Made by a program: the position numbers and the translations under genes. The notes below the pieces were generated by a model. The model was not told where the DNA came from and searched no databases. It saw nothing but the letters and a program-made list of their open reading frames with translations. Below, piece by piece: positions 7,760 through 15,489 of a stretch of DNA of 58,922 nt. This DNA is from Aigarchaeota archaeon (lineage in GTDB: Archaea > Thermoproteota > Nitrososphaeria_A > Caldarchaeales > Calditenuaceae): positions 1 to 58,922 of the forward strand of contig JANXDH010000002.1 in the NCBI GenBank assembly GCA_025059745.1, given 5' to 3'. Positions within the stretch are counted from its first letter, which is position 1, and every line of letters starts with the position of its first letter.

Positions 7760-8439
7760 ACCCCCACGTACTTCGCATAGAGCTTATAGATATTTGTCCC
7801 CTCATATAACGACTCTGGTCTATCATCGATGGCGAAGGGGCCCGCGATCTTACCCTCTCTCATGAAGATGACCTCGTCTCCTATCTCAGCGGCCTCGAGC
7901 GGGTCGTGCGTGACGTACAGGAAGGGCACTCTTACCCTCTTTAGCTCGGCCCAGAAGAACTTCCTGTTGGGCCAGTCCAAGTGACTGGTTGGCTCATCGA
8001 GCAGCATCACGGACGGCTCCCTCATCAGACACACGTTCAAGAGTAGAACCTTATACTCACCACCGGAGAGGTGATCCTTGTTGAGAAGTCTGCTCATTAC
8101 AGGTGATTCCCTGAACCTCTCCCAGTCGAGACCCCACATCCTCGTGAAGGTCTTGACGATCTCCCTCGGTCTCATCCTTATCAGGGGAACCCTCTGGGGC
8201 ATGTACGCTATGGACCTCCGCTCTGGAGGCAGCCCAGTCACGTCCGACCCGTTCACCGTAATATTACCACGCAGAGGCTTTATGAGTCCTGCTATGCATC
8301 GAAGCAACGTCGTCTTTCCGGACCCGTTATGCCCCAGCAGAACCACCTTCCCATCGACTCTCACACCATCCACGTGGACCTCAAACCCCTTTAACCTCAC
8401 CACCAGGTCACTTACCTCCAGACTACCCATCTCGCTCAC
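7756..8439 (-). CDS. wtpC: Tungstate/molybdate ABC transporter, ATPase
   Basis: A 227-residue ABC ATPase with all motifs intact: Walker A GHNGSGKTT, Q-loop YMPQR, signature LSGGE, Walker B VMLLDEP and H-loop VTHD. It lacks the C-terminal TOBE domain of ModC-like proteins, so it is shorter than usual. It overlaps the permease gene by 17 bases and belongs to the same minus-strand operon as the permease and binding protein. The assignment to oxyanion uptake rests on the WtpA-like binding protein and the divergent ModE-like regulator. Confidence 0.82.
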   Translation of the reverse strand: MSEMGSLEVSDLVVRLKGFEVHVDGVRVDGKVVLLGHNGSGKTTLLRCIAGLIKPLRGNITVNGSDVTGLPPERRSIAYMPQRVPLIRMRPREIVKTFTRMWGLDWERFRESPVMSRLLNKDHLSGGEYKVLLLNVCLMREPSVMLLDEPTSHLDWPNRKFFWAELKRVRVPFLYVTHDPLEAAEIGDEVIFMREGKIAGPFAIDDRPESLYEGTNIYKLYAKYVGV

Positions 8440-9127
8440 CGATCAAGACGAGGAGCGTGGCGAATATCACTGCTATCCCCACCAGTAGCAGGGAGGCGCC
8501 GATGGTGTACGCGAGGCCGCCCATTAGGAACGACTCGTAAATGTATATCCCTGCGGTCACGGGTCTATGAGCGATAATGAGGAAAGCCCCAAGCTCGGAG
8601 AACGACCTCAGCCACGCCAGTAGCAGGCCAAGGACGTGGGACTGAAGGGAGGACCTCGTGTAGAACCAGTAGACCCAGTACTCCTTGACGCCCAGCGGTC
8701 TCAGGAACTCGTTCAACTCAGGCCCCATAGACTTTAGGGCACCCCTCACGGTAGCGAACGATAGTGGGGTAGATACGATCAACATCGCCAAGACTATCGC
8801 GATCCATGTATCGATTGCACCTAGGCCCCTTACCAGCGGTAGAAGTAAAACGCCTATCGCGGTATGGGGGATCGCAATGGGAAACATTATCAGGGGCGTG
8901 AGGAACCTCCTGGATCCGTTCATAGTGAAGTAGGCCAGCACCGAACCCACCGGAGTAGCAATCAGCGCTGCAACGGTTGATGTGAGCGCCGAGTTGACAA
9001 TGGCCGCGATGGCATCGTCTTGGAAGATCATCAACGGGGTATTGATTACTGGCAGGACAATCAACGCAGCCAAGTAGATCGATATTAAGGACAGGGATGC
9101 GAGCAGGATCGGCTGCAGCTTCATCAA
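8423..9127 (-). CDS. wtpB: Tungstate/molybdate ABC transporter, permease
   Basis: A 234-residue inner-membrane permease with five to six hydrophobic helices and the binding-protein-dependent transport signature region around FLRPLGVKEYWVYWF, the EAA-type loop that contacts the ATPase. Length and order (binding protein, permease, ATPase) match WtpABC/ModABC. It is separated from the binding-protein gene by one base and overlaps the ATPase gene. Confidence 0.82.
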   Translation of the reverse strand: MMKLQPILLASLSLISIYLAALIVLPVINTPLMIFQDDAIAAIVNSALTSTVAALIATPVGSVLAYFTMNGSRRFLTPLIMFPIAIPHTAIGVLLLPLVRGLGAIDTWIAIVLAMLIVSTPLSFATVRGALKSMGPELNEFLRPLGVKEYWVYWFYTRSSLQSHVLGLLLAWLRSFSELGAFLIIAHRPVTAGIYIYESFLMGGLAYTIGASLLLVGIAVIFATLLVLIGERDG

Positions 9128-9128
9128 G

Positions 9129-9998
9129 TCACGGGCCCACCCTCATGAGACCGTGTCTCTCTAGCTCCACCGTCCCCATCATCTCTAGTATCCTGTCACC
9201 GCGCTCTGTAAAGGAGACCGCGCTAGCCTCGAACTTTCTGACCTCCACATCACCCACCCTAAGCCTAGCGATGAACCTCATCGGCGGGTCCACAGTGAAC
9301 TCTATCTCAGGGGGGAGATCGATGACGTGATAACGGCCGATGAGACCCTTCCACATGGCGAAAGGTTCGTGGACAAAGATGCAATCTACCAGACCGGCCT
9401 CGAATATGGCGCTGACCTCCGAGAGGTCGTTACGTAATATGAATTGACGGGACGGGTTCAGACCTCTGAGATCGAGCAAGACGCCACCTTCGATGGGATT
9501 CACATTGATGCCCAACAAAACCTGCAACCTATCGGACATTGCAGGGTCTTGGACCTTGAGGAGATAATAAAGGGCCGCAACAGCTCTGTATCCGATGGGC
9601 GCAACGTTCGGGTCAGCGAGCGCAATCGTACGTTCAATTAGTTGATTTAAAGTGAGATTCTCCCTACAGAGGGCGATCAGCCTGTAGCTCCCCAGGCTAA
9701 CGCGATTCCTGTAATCGGGGAGGAACCTCTCGAGCTCGTTATCCGCCAATAAGAGGACGTCTGGTCTACGCCCCTCCCTGATCAATTGAACCGATATGAC
9801 GCTACCGATGACCCTGACGTCCGAATCTGCAGGGGCCCTCGAGAGCACTTCCCTGACGAGTCCGGTGAGCGTGGGTGCCACATAGATCACCGGCCCAGAA
9901 CGCTCCTGCTCACCTATCCGGCCCCATAGCGCGGAGATCGAAATTAGCGCCGCGAAGACTGCCAGTAGGACCGCTAGATTCCTGCGTCCTATATTCAT
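9129..9998 (-). CDS. wtpA: Tungstate/molybdate-binding lipoprotein or anchored protein
   Basis: A 289-residue extracellular binding protein with an N-terminal membrane anchor (residues 6-24, RNLAVLLAVFAALISISAL). The mature part follows the ModA/WtpA pattern: VIGSVISVQLIREGRRPDV, then a stretch ending GSYRLIALCREN, and a DPNVAPIGYRAVAALYYLL segment corresponding to the family's 'DP-x-x-PxGYR' metal-oxyanion site region. WtpA-type proteins prefer tungstate; ModA-type prefer molybdate; the sequence does not settle which. It is the first gene of the operon, with a TATA box at about 10024-10035. Confidence 0.78.
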   Translation of the reverse strand: MNIGRRNLAVLLAVFAALISISALWGRIGEQERSGPVIYVAPTLTGLVREVLSRAPADSDVRVIGSVISVQLIREGRRPDVLLLADNELERFLPDYRNRVSLGSYRLIALCRENLTLNQLIERTIALADPNVAPIGYRAVAALYYLLKVQDPAMSDRLQVLLGINVNPIEGGVLLDLRGLNPSRQFILRNDLSEVSAIFEAGLVDCIFVHEPFAMWKGLIGRYHVIDLPPEIEFTVDPPMRFIARLRVGDVEVRKFEASAVSFTERGDRILEMMGTVELERHGLMRVGP

Positions 9999-10023
9999 AC
10001 CGGATCCCCTGATACGTCCGCAG

Positions 10024-10035
10024 ATATATTAACTG
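10024..10035 (-). promoter_or_regulatory. TATA box of the wtp operon
   Basis: The minus strand reads GTTAATATATCT here, about 26-37 bases before the wtpA ATG at 9998. The element lies just beside the tandem repeats at 10047-10066, so a regulator bound there would be upstream of this promoter. Confidence 0.55.
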
Positions 10036-10046
10036 TTATCAAAAAA

Positions 10047-10066
10047 GTTCATATCGGTTCACATCA
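10047..10066 (+). promoter_or_regulatory. Tandem 10-bp repeat, candidate ModE-like operator
   Basis: Two 10-base direct repeats, GTTCATATCG and GTTCACATCA, agree at 8 of 10 positions and are set exactly one helical turn apart. They lie between the divergent wtpA and modE-like genes. Spacing and place fit an operator read by the ModE-like protein, but no archaeal ModE consensus could be compared here. Confidence 0.4.
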
Positions 10067-10077
10067 AATAAATTAAC

Positions 10078-10605
10078 GTGGTTTGGGGAGGGAAAGTATC
10101 GATCAACGTTGGGGGAACGAAAGTCACTCTTCTCAGGCGTCAACTTGAGTTCCTTAGCAGGGTCGATAAGTGGCAGTCCATCTCGAAGGCCTGTAGGGAG
10201 ATGGGCATCAGCTACAGGACCGGCCTGAAGTGGAGGGCGGATCTGGAGCGCGCGGTGGGTGGCAAACTGATCGATTCATCTAAAGGAGGTAGGGGTGGCG
10301 GGGTCTCAACAACAACACCCCTAGGGGTTGAGGTCCTCCAGTCATATTACATCGCCCTATCGCTCGATAAACCCGGTATGGTGAAGAGCCTGATCGGCTC
10401 GAGGATGAGCGCCCGTAACGTATTGAGGGGGATCGTGAGGGAGGTGACCTGTGACTCACTCATATGCAAGGTCTCCGTCGTGATACAGACACCTCAACCG
10501 TTGGTCGCGCTGATAACAGCGGACGCCGCGAGAGAACTGGATTTGAGGGAGGGCGACTCTGTCTCAGTGGTCCTGAAGGCGCTGGACACTATACTGATCA
10601 AGTGA
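10078..10605 (+). CDS. ModE-like molybdate/tungstate-responsive regulator
   Basis: A 175-residue protein with an N-terminal LysR/ModE-type winged helix (about residues 15-70; KACREMGISYRTGLKWRADL is the helix-turn-helix) and one C-terminal TOBE/Mop domain (about 107-172; MSARNVLRGIVREV and ALITADAARELDLREGD). ModE normally has two Mop domains; archaeal forms with one are known. In this family oxyanion binding to the TOBE domain alters DNA binding. It is divergent from wtpABC and likely controls it. The start is GTG at 10078; no better start is visible. Confidence 0.8.
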   Translation: MVWGGKVSINVGGTKVTLLRRQLEFLSRVDKWQSISKACREMGISYRTGLKWRADLERAVGGKLIDSSKGGRGGGVSTTTPLGVEVLQSYYIALSLDKPGMVKSLIGSRMSARNVLRGIVREVTCDSLICKVSVVIQTPQPLVALITADAARELDLREGDSVSVVLKALDTILIK

Positions 10606-10666
10606 TCTACGTGAAAGAACTCTCGGGAGAAGATACGCGCCATCACTTACTGAAGCGTTCATAAAC

Positions 10667-10679
10667 TATATAATCTATG
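10667..10679 (+). promoter_or_regulatory. TATA box of the zinc alcohol dehydrogenase gene
   Basis: ACTATATAATCTA is centred about 25 bases before the ATG at 10697, so transcription should start at or next to the start codon (leaderless). Confidence 0.55.
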
Positions 10680-10696
10680 AAAGACGATTATTCCTC

Positions 10697-11794
10697 ATGG
10701 TGAGCGTTAAAGCATCAGTGCTCTCAGATACGAACGGGAAGTTCTCATTAAAGGAGGTCGAGGTACCTCCCTTGGGCGAGAGATACATCCGCGTAAATGT
10801 CACTACCGCTACTACCTGCGGTACTGACGTGCACATCTGGAAGGGCGAGCTCCCAGCTCCGATGCCGATAATTCTCGGTCACGAGGCCGTAGGTAGGGTC
10901 GATGAGGCACCGGCGAATAGCAAGGATTACCTCGGCAAACCGCTCAAACACGGAGATAGGGTAATCTGGGGGTTCGTGGACCCCTGTAACAGGTGCTACG
11001 TCTGCACCATCGAGAACCTCCCCTCCTCATGTCCAAACCGGAGAGCCTACGGCATTACGGCGGGCTTCAACGATTACCCGCACCTGAACGGAGCCTACGC
11101 TGAGGCCATAATGCTCGGATTGAACACTCCTATATTCAAACTCGAGAACGATATCGACGACGAGATCGTATCGCCGGTCTCCTGCGCCCTATCATCCGTG
11201 ATAAAGGGGATATCGGTCCTAAACCCGCGTTTAATAGACAGGGCGCTCGTCATAGGCGCCGGGCCCTTGGGTATCTACGCGTGCGCATACCTCTCTGAGC
11301 TCGGGGTCTCGAAGATAGTCTCCGCTGATCTGGTGGACGAGAGGTTAAAGATGGCTTCACAGTTCGGCGCTGACTTCACAATAAACATGAAGGAGCATCA
11401 GAGCGTAGAGTCAATAAAGAGAGAACTTCAGAGGTTGTTGGGCGACGAGGGCCCTACTATGGTCGTGGAGGTCGCGGGAGATACCCGTGCTGTTGATCTG
11501 GGCATAGAGGTGCTGTCCAGAGGCGGACGTATCGCGACGGTCGGTGCGGTGGTTAAGGGCGAGGTCCGGTATGACTCACTGATGTTCATCAGGAGGCAGA
11601 TCTCTCTCAGAGGCTCATTGGCATATGAGCCTAGGCACATGCTAGAGGGTATAAGGTTCATAGAGCAGACAGTCGACAAGTACCCATATAGGAAGCTCAT
11701 CGGCGGGACTTACACACTCGCGGACCTCGAGAGGGTCCTGAACGAGATGAGGGAGAAGAGGATCATAAAGGGCGCTATAATGGTGACCCGTTAA
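10697..11794 (+). CDS. Zinc-dependent alcohol dehydrogenase (MDR superfamily)
   Basis: A 365-residue medium-chain dehydrogenase. The catalytic zinc site is visible as TCGTD (Cys) and GHEAVG (His-Glu). The structural zinc loop carries four cysteines in CNRCYVCTIENLPSSC. The NAD(P)-binding motif is IGAGPLGIYACAYL. It oxidises an alcohol or reduces a ketone or aldehyde; the substrate is not evident. The loop sequence resembles threonine/sorbitol-type branches rather than class I ADH. It opens the catabolic island and is convergent, with a 4-base gap, to the cupin gene. Confidence 0.85.
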   Translation: MVSVKASVLSDTNGKFSLKEVEVPPLGERYIRVNVTTATTCGTDVHIWKGELPAPMPIILGHEAVGRVDEAPANSKDYLGKPLKHGDRVIWGFVDPCNRCYVCTIENLPSSCPNRRAYGITAGFNDYPHLNGAYAEAIMLGLNTPIFKLENDIDDEIVSPVSCALSSVIKGISVLNPRLIDRALVIGAGPLGIYACAYLSELGVSKIVSADLVDERLKMASQFGADFTINMKEHQSVESIKRELQRLLGDEGPTMVVEVAGDTRAVDLGIEVLSRGGRIATVGAVVKGEVRYDSLMFIRRQISLRGSLAYEPRHMLEGIRFIEQTVDKYPYRKLIGGTYTLADLERVLNEMREKRIIKGAIMVTR

Positions 11795-11798
11795 CATT

Positions 11799-12317
11799 CT
11801 ACTTTTGATCTTGGCCGACATGAACCATCTTCATAGTCGGAGCCTTTATCTCGATAGCGACGTATTGCGGACTCTCCTCGGGCACCACCCTGTGGGCAAC
11901 ACCTCTAGGTATCAGTATCATCGTACCGGGCGTTAAGACGGCCTTACCCAACTCGGTCTCCCAAGTGACCTTTCCGTTCAAACAGATTATCAGCTCGTCG
12001 TTGTCCATGTTCCTGTGCCAGAACGGCATCGGCCTCCTCCTCTTGGAGACCTCTACTGAGAACCCGTTCACGTACTGGTTCCCCTCGGACGGGTTGGGTG
12101 GGGCTATCCCACCTTGTATGACCTTCCACGTCCCGGCTCCCGCATCTTGATAGTTCGGTGTAATGAACTCGGGTGAGAGCACTTCTAGCTTGAGCGCCGC
12201 GGGGTAGTCCACGTTCAGAGGAATCATCTTCCGCTTCAACCAGTAGTCGGAGCCATTGACTGTCACGCGCTCGTCGACCTCTATAACCTCTCCCTCCGTC
12301 TTGATTGCTTGTGTCAC
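11799..12317 (-). CDS. Cupin-domain protein
   Basis: A 172-residue single-domain cupin (residues about 85-165). The first cupin motif region reads FWHRNMDNDELIICLNGKVTWE and the second TPGTMILIPRGVAHRV. The metal ligands H, D/E and H are largely present. The layout resembles the homogentisate or 3-hydroxyanthranilate dioxygenase cupin, but it is much shorter than homogentisate dioxygenase. It may be a metal-dependent dioxygenase or isomerase acting on an aromatic or ketoacid. A TATA box at about 12337-12355 supports the ATG at 12317. It lies next to the UbiD gene, divergent from it. Confidence 0.75.
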   Translation of the reverse strand: MTQAIKTEGEVIEVDERVTVNGSDYWLKRKMIPLNVDYPAALKLEVLSPEFITPNYQDAGAGTWKVIQGGIAPPNPSEGNQYVNGFSVEVSKRRRPMPFWHRNMDNDELIICLNGKVTWETELGKAVLTPGTMILIPRGVAHRVVPEESPQYVAIEIKAPTMKMVHVGQDQK

Positions 12318-12457
12318 TTCAATCAGTACATCACGTTCTTACGTATATATATTTTCAACGTGGTACAGTTCCGTTGGCGAGAAGTTCCCACAGTAAACTC
12401 GCTCGAGTAATATGAGAATTTCCACTATCGATCTTCTAATTATTAAATATTACCATA

Positions 12458-12480
12458 TTCCATGGAAAAATGATTTATAT
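12458..12480 (+). promoter_or_regulatory. UbiD promoter with adjoining palindrome
   Basis: A perfect 10-base palindrome TTCCATGGAA (12458-12467) is followed by the TATA element GATTTATAT (12472-12480), about 25-30 bases before the ATG at 12505. A palindrome at the position of the BRE suits a repressor or activator site. No regulator can be assigned. Confidence 0.4.
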
Positions 12481-12504
12481 TGGTGAGTAGAGTACTATAT
12501 TGCT

Positions 12505-14043
12505 ATGTCTTTTCAACAATCGGATAAACATAATGACTTGAGGAGCTTCTTAGAGATCCTCGAGCGTGAAGGTCACCTGAGGAGAGTGAAGAACGAAGTC
12601 GATGACAAGCAAGAGATACACTGTATAATGTGGGAGCTTCATGAGAGGTATCACGCGGACGCCCCGACGGTACTCTTTGAGAGAGTCAAAGGCTTCAGGG
12701 TACCGGTGGTGAAAAACGTACTCGGAAGCTTCAAGAGGATGGCTCTCGCATGCAGGATGCCCAACTGGAAGAAGGCCACCAAGAAGGACGTCGTGAAACA
12801 TCTGGTCGCAACGTTCGATGCAAGGGATAAGTGGTTAAAGCCGCGTATCGTCGACAAAAAAGACGCGCCGTGCAAGGAGGTTATAAAGATCGGAGAGAAC
12901 GCAAGTCTACACGAATTGCCTATACTGAAGTGGCATGCGACGGACGGCGGGCCGTTCATACTAATGGGGAATGCAATAACTAAGGACCCGGAATGGGGAC
13001 ATAACGTAGGTACGTATAGGGTTCACATAAAGGGACCGAGAGCTTGTAACGTGGTCGCCAATCAAATGCAGGACATTGGGATCTTTCTCAACAGGGCGAG
13101 GAGGAGAGGAGAAAAGGAGATAGACATCGCTATCGCGATAGGAGGCGATCAAGCCCTCTACATTAGCGCCGGAGTCAAGAACCCGCAGATAGGTAGGGAC
13201 AACGAGTTCATGATAGCCGGCGCTCTGAGGGGTGAACCCCTCGAATTGGTCAAGGGAGAGACAGTTGACGTACTGGTGCCCGCTTCTGCAGAGATCATTA
13301 TAGAGGGCAAACTCAGTACGCAGACGGAGGACCTACAAGATGAGGGGCCGTTCGCAGAGTGGATGGGCTACTCCGGTGCTGTCACGAAACAACCGAGCAT
13401 AAGGGTGACCGCGATAACTCACAGAAAAGATCCGATATTCCAGTCATGCATCTCCGCTCATAGATACAGTGAGACGACCATGCTTTACTCAATACCGTTC
13501 ATAAGGTGGTACTCCCAGATGAGGGAGATCGTACCGGGCTTCAAAGACCTCAACATGCCTGAGGAGCTGAGGATGTACTATGCGGTCATCTCGATCACCA
13601 AGAGGTATCCTGGATGGGGCAAGAACGCCATCTACGCGGCGTTAGGTTCAGGTTACGGACAAGCGAATCTCGTGGGCGTGATAGTGGTAGATGACGACGT
13701 AGATCCATACGACATGGAGCAGGTCTTGACGGCAGTGTCTACGCGTGTAGACCCAGAGCTCGACATAGTGATCCTTCCGCCGAGCACGACACACGCCCTC
13801 AACCCTAGCGCGCGAGCAATACTGCCTGTAAGGGAACCGGGACTCGCTTTCGCCATGTGCTCGAGGATCGGCATAGACGCCACGAGAAAGATGGTCGATG
13901 AGTACGGCAGGAGCAGGGCTACGCCGCTATACGTCGAAAGGGCTCCGGATCAGGAGACGTTAAAGAAGGTAAGGGAGAAGTGGGCTCAATACGGATTAGA
14001 CGTCGACCTCAAGGCCGTTCAGATAGAGCAGCTAGCCAGTTAA
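12505..14043 (+). CDS. UbiD-family prenylated-FMN decarboxylase (first of two)
   Basis: A 512-residue UbiD-family enzyme, full length. It needs the prenylated FMN made by UbiX to remove or add CO2 on an unsaturated or aromatic acid. The N-terminus LRSFLEILEREGHLRRVKNEVD is typical of the family. The prFMN region NVGTYRVHIKGPRACNV is present. The Glu pair of the active site is seen in DEGPFAEWMGY (E-G-P-F-x-E), and PASAEIIIEG precedes it. The gene has its own promoter and is followed by the acyl-CoA-synthetase-like gene on the same strand, 25 bases on, with a ribosome-binding site between. Real substrate unknown. Confidence 0.9.
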   Translation: MSFQQSDKHNDLRSFLEILEREGHLRRVKNEVDDKQEIHCIMWELHERYHADAPTVLFERVKGFRVPVVKNVLGSFKRMALACRMPNWKKATKKDVVKHLVATFDARDKWLKPRIVDKKDAPCKEVIKIGENASLHELPILKWHATDGGPFILMGNAITKDPEWGHNVGTYRVHIKGPRACNVVANQMQDIGIFLNRARRRGEKEIDIAIAIGGDQALYISAGVKNPQIGRDNEFMIAGALRGEPLELVKGETVDVLVPASAEIIIEGKLSTQTEDLQDEGPFAEWMGYSGAVTKQPSIRVTAITHRKDPIFQSCISAHRYSETTMLYSIPFIRWYSQMREIVPGFKDLNMPEELRMYYAVISITKRYPGWGKNAIYAALGSGYGQANLVGVIVVDDDVDPYDMEQVLTAVSTRVDPELDIVILPPSTTHALNPSARAILPVREPGLAFAMCSRIGIDATRKMVDEYGRSRATPLYVERAPDQETLKKVREKWAQYGLDVDLKAVQIEQLAS

Positions 14044-14054
14044 TTTTTTGATTG

Positions 14055-14060
14055 GGTGAG
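14055..14060 (+). promoter_or_regulatory. Ribosome-binding site for the ACD-alpha-like gene
   Basis: GGTGAG lies 8 bases before the ATG at 14069. A Shine-Dalgarno site here, with no TATA box in the 25-base gap, indicates that this gene is translated from the UbiD mRNA. Confidence 0.5.
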
Positions 14061-14068
14061 GCATTTTT

Positions 14069-15466
14069 ATGTCATCCAATCCCCCAAAGCACCCTCTAAA
14101 GTCAGTAATCTATCCTCGTTCAATCGCTGTAATAGGCGCATCGGGCACTCCAGGTAAGATCGGATACCAGATACTCAAGAACGCTATCGACCAGGGATAT
14201 AAGGGTAAGATATTTCCCATAAACCCCTCAGAGAGCGAGATAATGGGCCTGAAGGCACACGCCAACGTGAACGACGTCCCAGAAGAGATCGATCTGGCGT
14301 GCATCATTGTACCCAATAACGTCGTCCCTCAGGTAGTGGAGGAGTGTGGAAAAAAGGGCGTGAAGGGCGTTATAATTTACGCGGGCGGGTTCGCAGAGAT
14401 AGGAGAGAAAGGCGCGGAGCTACAGAGGAAGATCGTTGAGGCAGCGAGCAAGTACGGTTTGAGGGTATTGGGCCCCAACATCAACGGCATGTTCAACGGT
14501 TCCATAAGCCTCAACGTCAGTTTCAACCAGTTCAAGACACTCGACGGTCCCGCGGCAATAGTCAGTCAGAGTGGGAGCTTCGCGAGTGGTGTGGTCTTCG
14601 AGTCGATAAGGTGCGGGTTCGGGTTCAACAAGTTCATAATTTTGGGTAACAGGGCTGACGTAAACGAGATAGAGGCCCTAGATTTCCTCTCATCTGAGCC
14701 GGACGTGAAGGGAATCGCGATGTATCTGGAGTCCATAAGTGACGAGAGGTCATTCATAGAGGTAGCGGCTAGGACCACTAAACAGAAGCCTATAGTCTGC
14801 GTTAAAGCAGGAGTTAGTGATGCAGGAGTACGTGCCATAAAGTACACGACCGCCTCCGAGGTCAAGGGCGACCCCTTCATGAGCTCGATCTTCAAAGAGA
14901 GCGGGGTCGTGATGGTCAAGGACGGTGAGGAACTCGTAGACGCACTCTTCGCTCTAATACACCAACCACTTCCGAGAGGGAATAGAGTGGGGATAGTAAC
15001 TAACTCGGGGGGGATAGCCGTGATATTGACGGACCGGTTGGGTGAGCTGGGGATGAAGGTCCCGCACCTCTCGGAGCCCGTCAGGCAGAAACTCTCCAAG
15101 ATCATGTTGCCCATAGGGAGCGCCCATAACCCAGTCGACCTCACAGGCAGCGTGACCAAGGAGAGCTTCAGGGACTCCCTGACAACCTTGATCGAGAGCG
15201 GAGAGGTCGATTTGGTCATTGCAACTGCGATAAGGTCCCTCTTCTTGCCCCTCGAGATCTTCGAGGGCGCTTATACGGAGGCGGCCGAGATAGCGAGGAG
15301 GAACAGCGTCCCGTTCTTGGTCTGCATGATGGGTGATGATAAGATGTTCGATCTCTTCTCTTCCCTGAGGAGTAAAGGTATACCCTGCTATCCTAGCCCT
15401 GAGAGGGCCGCGAAGAGTGCGTATCATCTTTACGAGTACTCCAAAGTAAGAGAGATAGCTGCGTAA
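14069..15466 (+). CDS. Acyl-CoA synthetase (NDP-forming) alpha-like protein without catalytic His
   Basis: A 465-residue protein with the two parts of the NDP-forming acyl-CoA synthetase alpha subunit. Residues 1-140 form a CoA-binding Rossmann domain (SIAVIGASGTPGKIGY, ending GLRVLGPNINGM). The rest is two flavodoxin-like ligase domains (AIVSQSGSFASG and GIVTNSGGIAVILTD). In active enzymes the segment after SEAGA(K/R)AA reads SHTG, with the phosphorylated His. Here it reads YTTA after SDAGVRAIK, so the His is Thr260 (14846-14848). No ATP-grasp beta subunit is seen in the window. It may bind CoA or acyl-CoA without making ATP, or act as a scaffold for the flanking UbiD enzymes. Confidence 0.85.
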   Translation: MSSNPPKHPLKSVIYPRSIAVIGASGTPGKIGYQILKNAIDQGYKGKIFPINPSESEIMGLKAHANVNDVPEEIDLACIIVPNNVVPQVVEECGKKGVKGVIIYAGGFAEIGEKGAELQRKIVEAASKYGLRVLGPNINGMFNGSISLNVSFNQFKTLDGPAAIVSQSGSFASGVVFESIRCGFGFNKFIILGNRADVNEIEALDFLSSEPDVKGIAMYLESISDERSFIEVAARTTKQKPIVCVKAGVSDAGVRAIKYTTASEVKGDPFMSSIFKESGVVMVKDGEELVDALFALIHQPLPRGNRVGIVTNSGGIAVILTDRLGELGMKVPHLSEPVRQKLSKIMLPIGSAHNPVDLTGSVTKESFRDSLTTLIESGEVDLVIATAIRSLFLPLEIFEGAYTEAAEIARRNSVPFLVCMMGDDKMFDLFSSLRSKGIPCYPSPERAAKSAYHLYEYSKVREIAA

Positions 15467-15489
15467 AAGGAGAGATCTAAAAAAAGTTG

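Noticed and set aside
14566-15219. Minus-strand ORF of 217 codons
   Set aside because: Antisense to the ACD-alpha-like gene; low-complexity Ser/Thr/Leu/Pro-rich translation typical of a shadow frame.
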